This document shows positions 6,629 through 8,066 of a DNA stretch of 8,066 bases, in pieces. Numbering within the stretch: the first letter of the stretch is position 1; the number at the start of each line of letters is the position of its first letter. Both the position numbers and the translations under genes were made by a program. Source of the DNA: Bryobacteraceae bacterium (GTDB taxonomy: Bacteria; Acidobacteriota; Terriglobia; Bryobacterales; Bryobacteraceae); assembly GCA_030044325.1 (NCBI GenBank), contig JASHWA010000595.1, forward strand, positions 1 through 8,066, read 5' to 3'. Under the pieces are notes generated by a model. The model was not told where the DNA came from, did not search any database, and saw only the letters and a program-made list of their open reading frames with translations.

Positions 6629-7485
6629 ACCCTCACCTTGGCGGCGGCGAGTACGTCGTCCACGCTGACGCGATCGAGTCCGGTCAACACATGCGATTCG
6701 GCGCGCCAGGGAGCCCATGTGACGGGATCGGAGTTTCCGAAAATGACGATCACCGGAATTCCGAACGCCGCGGCGATGTGCGCCGGTCCGCTGTCGTTTC
6801 CGATGAACAGCGCGGCGCCCCCGATCAGGCTTTTTACGCGCGCCAGCGGCTCATTTTTCCATACGCGAAACTTCTCGAACGGAGTGGCATCGTCGTTGGG
6901 CCCGGCAAGAAAGACCGGTTCGAGACCCGACAGTTTCTGCGCCACTTCGATGAATCGATCGGCAGGCCAGGTCTTGTCGGGAGCCGACGCAAAGGGATGA
7001 ATCACGACGTACGGGTGCAAATCCGGCGCGGAGCCGGCAAATAATCGGGCGCGCGGGATTTCGGTTTGCGGAACACCCAGCCAGAACATTGCGGATGCAA
7101 GATGTTCCGCCGTGTGGACCCTCCGTTCGACGCCTAAAATCTGCTGCGCGCGCGGAATCGCGTGGGAATACAAAAAACTTCCGCGATGATGCGCGAATCC
7201 GGCGCGCCAGCGCGACCCGAGGGTCAGCGCCACGCTGCGAGGGCCGCCATGAAAGTTGATGGCGAGATCGGCGCGTCTGAAGCCCTCGCAAATCTCGTCA
7301 ATATCGGGGTTGCCTTCAAAAACAGCGGAAAATAGCGGCTCGACGATCACGCTCACGCGCAAATCGGGCCGGAATTGTTTTAATAGCGCGATGGCCGGGG
7401 TGGTCAGCACGCAGTCGCCGAGCGACCGCAAACGGATCACCGCGACCCGTGCTCCCGCCGGCAGCCGCTCGATCAATCTCTCCAC
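6625..7485 (-). CDS. family 9 glycosyltransferase, LPS heptosyltransferase-like
   Basis: The 286-residue protein belongs to glycosyltransferase family 9 (WaaC/WaaF/RfaQ type), which transfers ADP-heptose or a similar sugar to the LPS inner core at the cytoplasmic face. Evidence is VIRLRSLGDCVLTTPAI (16-32, with the acceptor-side Asp24), NFHGGPRS (77-84), HPFASAPDKTWP (163-174, with Lys171 in the donor site) and GNDSGPAHIAAAFGIP (229-244, with Asp231). At 286 residues it is shorter than the 330-350 I recall for E. coli WaaC/WaaF, mainly in the middle, but both Rossmann halves are recognisable. The start is a GTG at 7485, one base after the Trm112-like stop; no nearby ATG is in frame, so this start is probable rather than certain. 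The end overlaps msbA as ATGA, coupling sugar transfer to lipid export. The exact sugar and acceptor cannot be told. Confidence 0.9.
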   Translation of the reverse strand: MERLIERLPAGARVAVIRLRSLGDCVLTTPAIALLKQFRPDLRVSVIVEPLFSAVFEGNPDIDEICEGFRRADLAINFHGGPRSVALTLGSRWRAGFAHHRGSFLYSHAIPRAQQILGVERRVHTAEHLASAMFWLGVPQTEIPRARLFAGSAPDLHPYVVIHPFASAPDKTWPADRFIEVAQKLSGLEPVFLAGPNDDATPFEKFRVWKNEPLARVKSLIGGAALFIGNDSGPAHIAAAFGIPVIVIFGNSDPVTWAPWRAESHVLTGLDRVSVDDVLAAAKVRV

Positions 7486-7486
7486 T

Positions 7487-7657
7487 TTATTCTTCGATGC
7501 GAGCTTCGTCCACGAGCATTACAGGAATGTCATCGCGAATCGGATACACGCGCTTGCACTGGACGCATTTGAGGCCGTTTTCATCCTGCTTCAACTCCAG
7601 CGGCGCCTTGCACAACGGGCAGACCAGGATGTCCAGCAGATCCTTGCTGATGGCCAT
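7487..7657 (-). CDS. Trm112/YcaR-family zinc-ribbon protein
   Basis: This small gene of 56 codons encodes a one-domain protein with two Cys pairs, C13-P-L-C16 and C31-V-Q-C34, which form a zinc ribbon. Flanking segments typical of the family are KDLLDILVCPLC and RVYPIRDDIPVML. Trm112 proteins in eukaryotes and archaea activate methyltransferases; the role of the bacterial YcaR branch is poorly defined, so no reaction is assigned. In E. coli, ycaR lies beside msbA-lpxK and kdsB, and here the gene also leads to msbA, with a glycosyltransferase between and no lpxK in view. The ATG at 7657 gives the normal family N terminus, but has no Shine-Dalgarno sequence and is the first gene of the run, so its leader may be very short. 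The stop lies one base before the next start. Confidence 0.9.
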   Translation of the reverse strand: MAISKDLLDILVCPLCKAPLELKQDENGLKCVQCKRVYPIRDDIPVMLVDEARIEE

Positions 7658-7669
7658 AGTTTCAGAACA

Positions 7670-7678
7670 AGTGTAACA
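7670..7678 (-). promoter_or_regulatory. candidate extended -10 element for the minus-strand operon
   Basis: TGTTACACT on the minus strand fits an extended -10 (TGN followed by a hexamer matching TATAAT at 4 of 6, including the key T1, A2 and T6). No -35 match stands at the usual distance, where CCACCG is found inside an inverted repeat. Transcription would start near 7663, leaving a leader of about six bases before the ATG at 7657, in keeping with the missing Shine-Dalgarno sequence. This is a by-eye match only. Confidence 0.3.
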
Positions 7679-7681
7679 TCG

Positions 7682-7716
7682 CCCGTCGCGGACGGTGGAC
7701 TGCGAGTCCGCGCGGG
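7682..7716. promoter_or_regulatory. inverted repeat in the divergent intergenic region, candidate operator
   Basis: The left arm CCCGTCGCGGAC (7682-7693) pairs with the right arm GTCCGCGCGGG (7706-7716) over 11 base pairs, with a single unpaired T at 7686 and a 12-base loop. A shorter alternative hairpin, GGACT-GCG-AGTCC (7697-7709), overlaps it. The repeat lies between two divergent starts and would cover the -35 region of the minus-strand promoter. It has no T-run on either side and no gene reads into it, so it is not a typical terminator. A repressor or activator site is inferred only from position. Confidence 0.35.
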
Positions 7717-7758
7717 ATAAATCCAGGCGTCCACTCGGATATGATGGATGATCTGCTT

Positions 7759-8066
7759 ATGCGACTCCTTGTACCCCTGCTCACTCTCGCTTCCATCGCG
7801 TTCCCGCAACAGATGGACGACGATTTCGCCAAATCGGTGAAGGAATGGACCACGCGGCCCGAATTCATGAGCCCGCTGGTGGATCATCTGCCGAAATCGA
7901 ACGGCGTTCCTTCGCCCAAAGACGTCTTGGGCTACTACATCGGCGCGCCCAACAAACTCACCTATTACGACGACATGCTGCGCTACTATCGCGCGCTTGC
8001 GGCGAAGTCCCCGCGCGTGAAGATGATCAATATCGGCAAGACCGATGAAGGGCGCGAGTGCGTGAT
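7759..8066 (+). CDS. secreted M14-family zinc carboxypeptidase, N-terminal part; cut by window edge
   Basis: The first 102 residues are visible. They open with a likely signal peptide (MRLLVPLLTLASIA, cleavage possibly after A14), followed by a region matching, from memory, a group of large acidobacterial M14 metallopeptidases: EWTTRPEFMSPLVDHLP (29-45), LGYYIGAPNKLTYYDDM (57-73) and INIGKTDEGRE (90-100). The last segment matches the strand just before the zinc-binding HxxE motif in M14 enzymes, but the zinc ligands lie beyond the edge, so activity cannot be judged. In-frame ATGs at 7741 and 7744 are possible, but would put two Asp residues before the signal peptide, so 7759 is preferred; no ribosome site is convincing for any of them. 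The gene diverges from the operon and probably has its own promoter. Function is likely extracellular or periplasmic peptide breakdown. Confidence 0.8.
   Translation, partial: MRLLVPLLTLASIAFPQQMDDDFAKSVKEWTTRPEFMSPLVDHLPKSNGVPSPKDVLGYYIGAPNKLTYYDDMLRYYRALAAKSPRVKMINIGKTDEGRECV

Noticed and set aside
6629..6718. Longer msbA with 30 extra N-terminal residues from the ATG at 6718
   Set aside because: The added stretch is Arg-rich, lies wholly inside the glycosyltransferase gene and has no family support, while the ATG at 6628 makes an ATGA overlap and has an AAGG site upstream.
7697..7709. Short hairpin GGACT-GCG-AGTCC as a terminator
   Set aside because: The stem has 5 pairs, no T-run follows on either strand, and both flanking genes point away from it, so nothing needs terminating there.
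7740..7745. TATGAT as a -10 box for the M14 peptidase gene
   Set aside because: It matches the hexamer at 5 of 6, but no -35 lies at the proper distance and it is only 13 bases before the preferred start codon.
7741..7758. Earlier starts of the M14 peptidase at ATG 7741 or 7744
   Set aside because: They would add MMDDLL or MDDLL ahead of the signal peptide, and acidic residues there are unfavourable for export.

Overview
The window is about 8.07 kb of GC-rich bacterial DNA. It holds one tightly packed minus-strand run of ten genes (7657 down to the left edge), plus the start of one divergent plus-strand gene at the right edge. The lipid-export and heptosyltransferase genes point to a Gram-negative, LPS-making bacterium. 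The gene order (yicC-gmk-rpoZ-coaBC-family 4 UDG-tmk), the N-terminal form of the UDG and the type of M14 peptidase at the right edge look most like Acidobacteriota of the Solibacter/Bryobacter group. That placement rests on recall, not on a search.

Layout in transcription order (right to left): a 56-residue Trm112/YcaR-type zinc-ribbon protein (7657-7487), a family 9 glycosyltransferase (7485-6625), an MsbA-type ABC exporter (6628-4778), the YicC endoribonuclease (4778-3870), guanylate kinase gmk (3822-3211), RNA polymerase omega rpoZ (3218-2973), bifunctional coaBC (2963-1752), a family 4 uracil-DNA glycosylase (1755-1006), thymidylate kinase tmk (999-355) and the N-terminal part of an NAD(P)HX epimerase/dehydratase (347 to edge). 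To the right, a divergent region of about 100 bp separates the run from a secreted M14-family carboxypeptidase (7759 to edge).

The run is very likely one operon. Junctions are 1-nt, 4-nt or 8-nt overlaps, or gaps of 1 to 9 nt, with one exception of 47 nt between yicC and gmk. The first three genes serve the outer membrane (LPS core sugar transfer, lipid A flipping). The rest are housekeeping: RNA decay, GMP and dTMP phosphorylation, RNA polymerase assembly, coenzyme A synthesis, uracil repair and repair of damaged NAD(P)H. The link between them is basic growth rather than one pathway.

Most of the window is ordinary. The most unusual structure is the yicC-gmk junction. Three tandem 17-bp units there form a chain of three 6-codon frames, each encoding MTSGLE. 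Every stop overlaps the next start as ATGA, so yicC is joined to gmk by four successive stop/start overlaps. Smaller oddities are a 15-bp repeat at the msbA 3' end, a shortened nnr epimerase domain and an inverted repeat in the divergent promoter region. No defence system, mobile element, CRISPR array, tRNA or rRNA was seen, and no gene-free stretch exceeds 300 bases.
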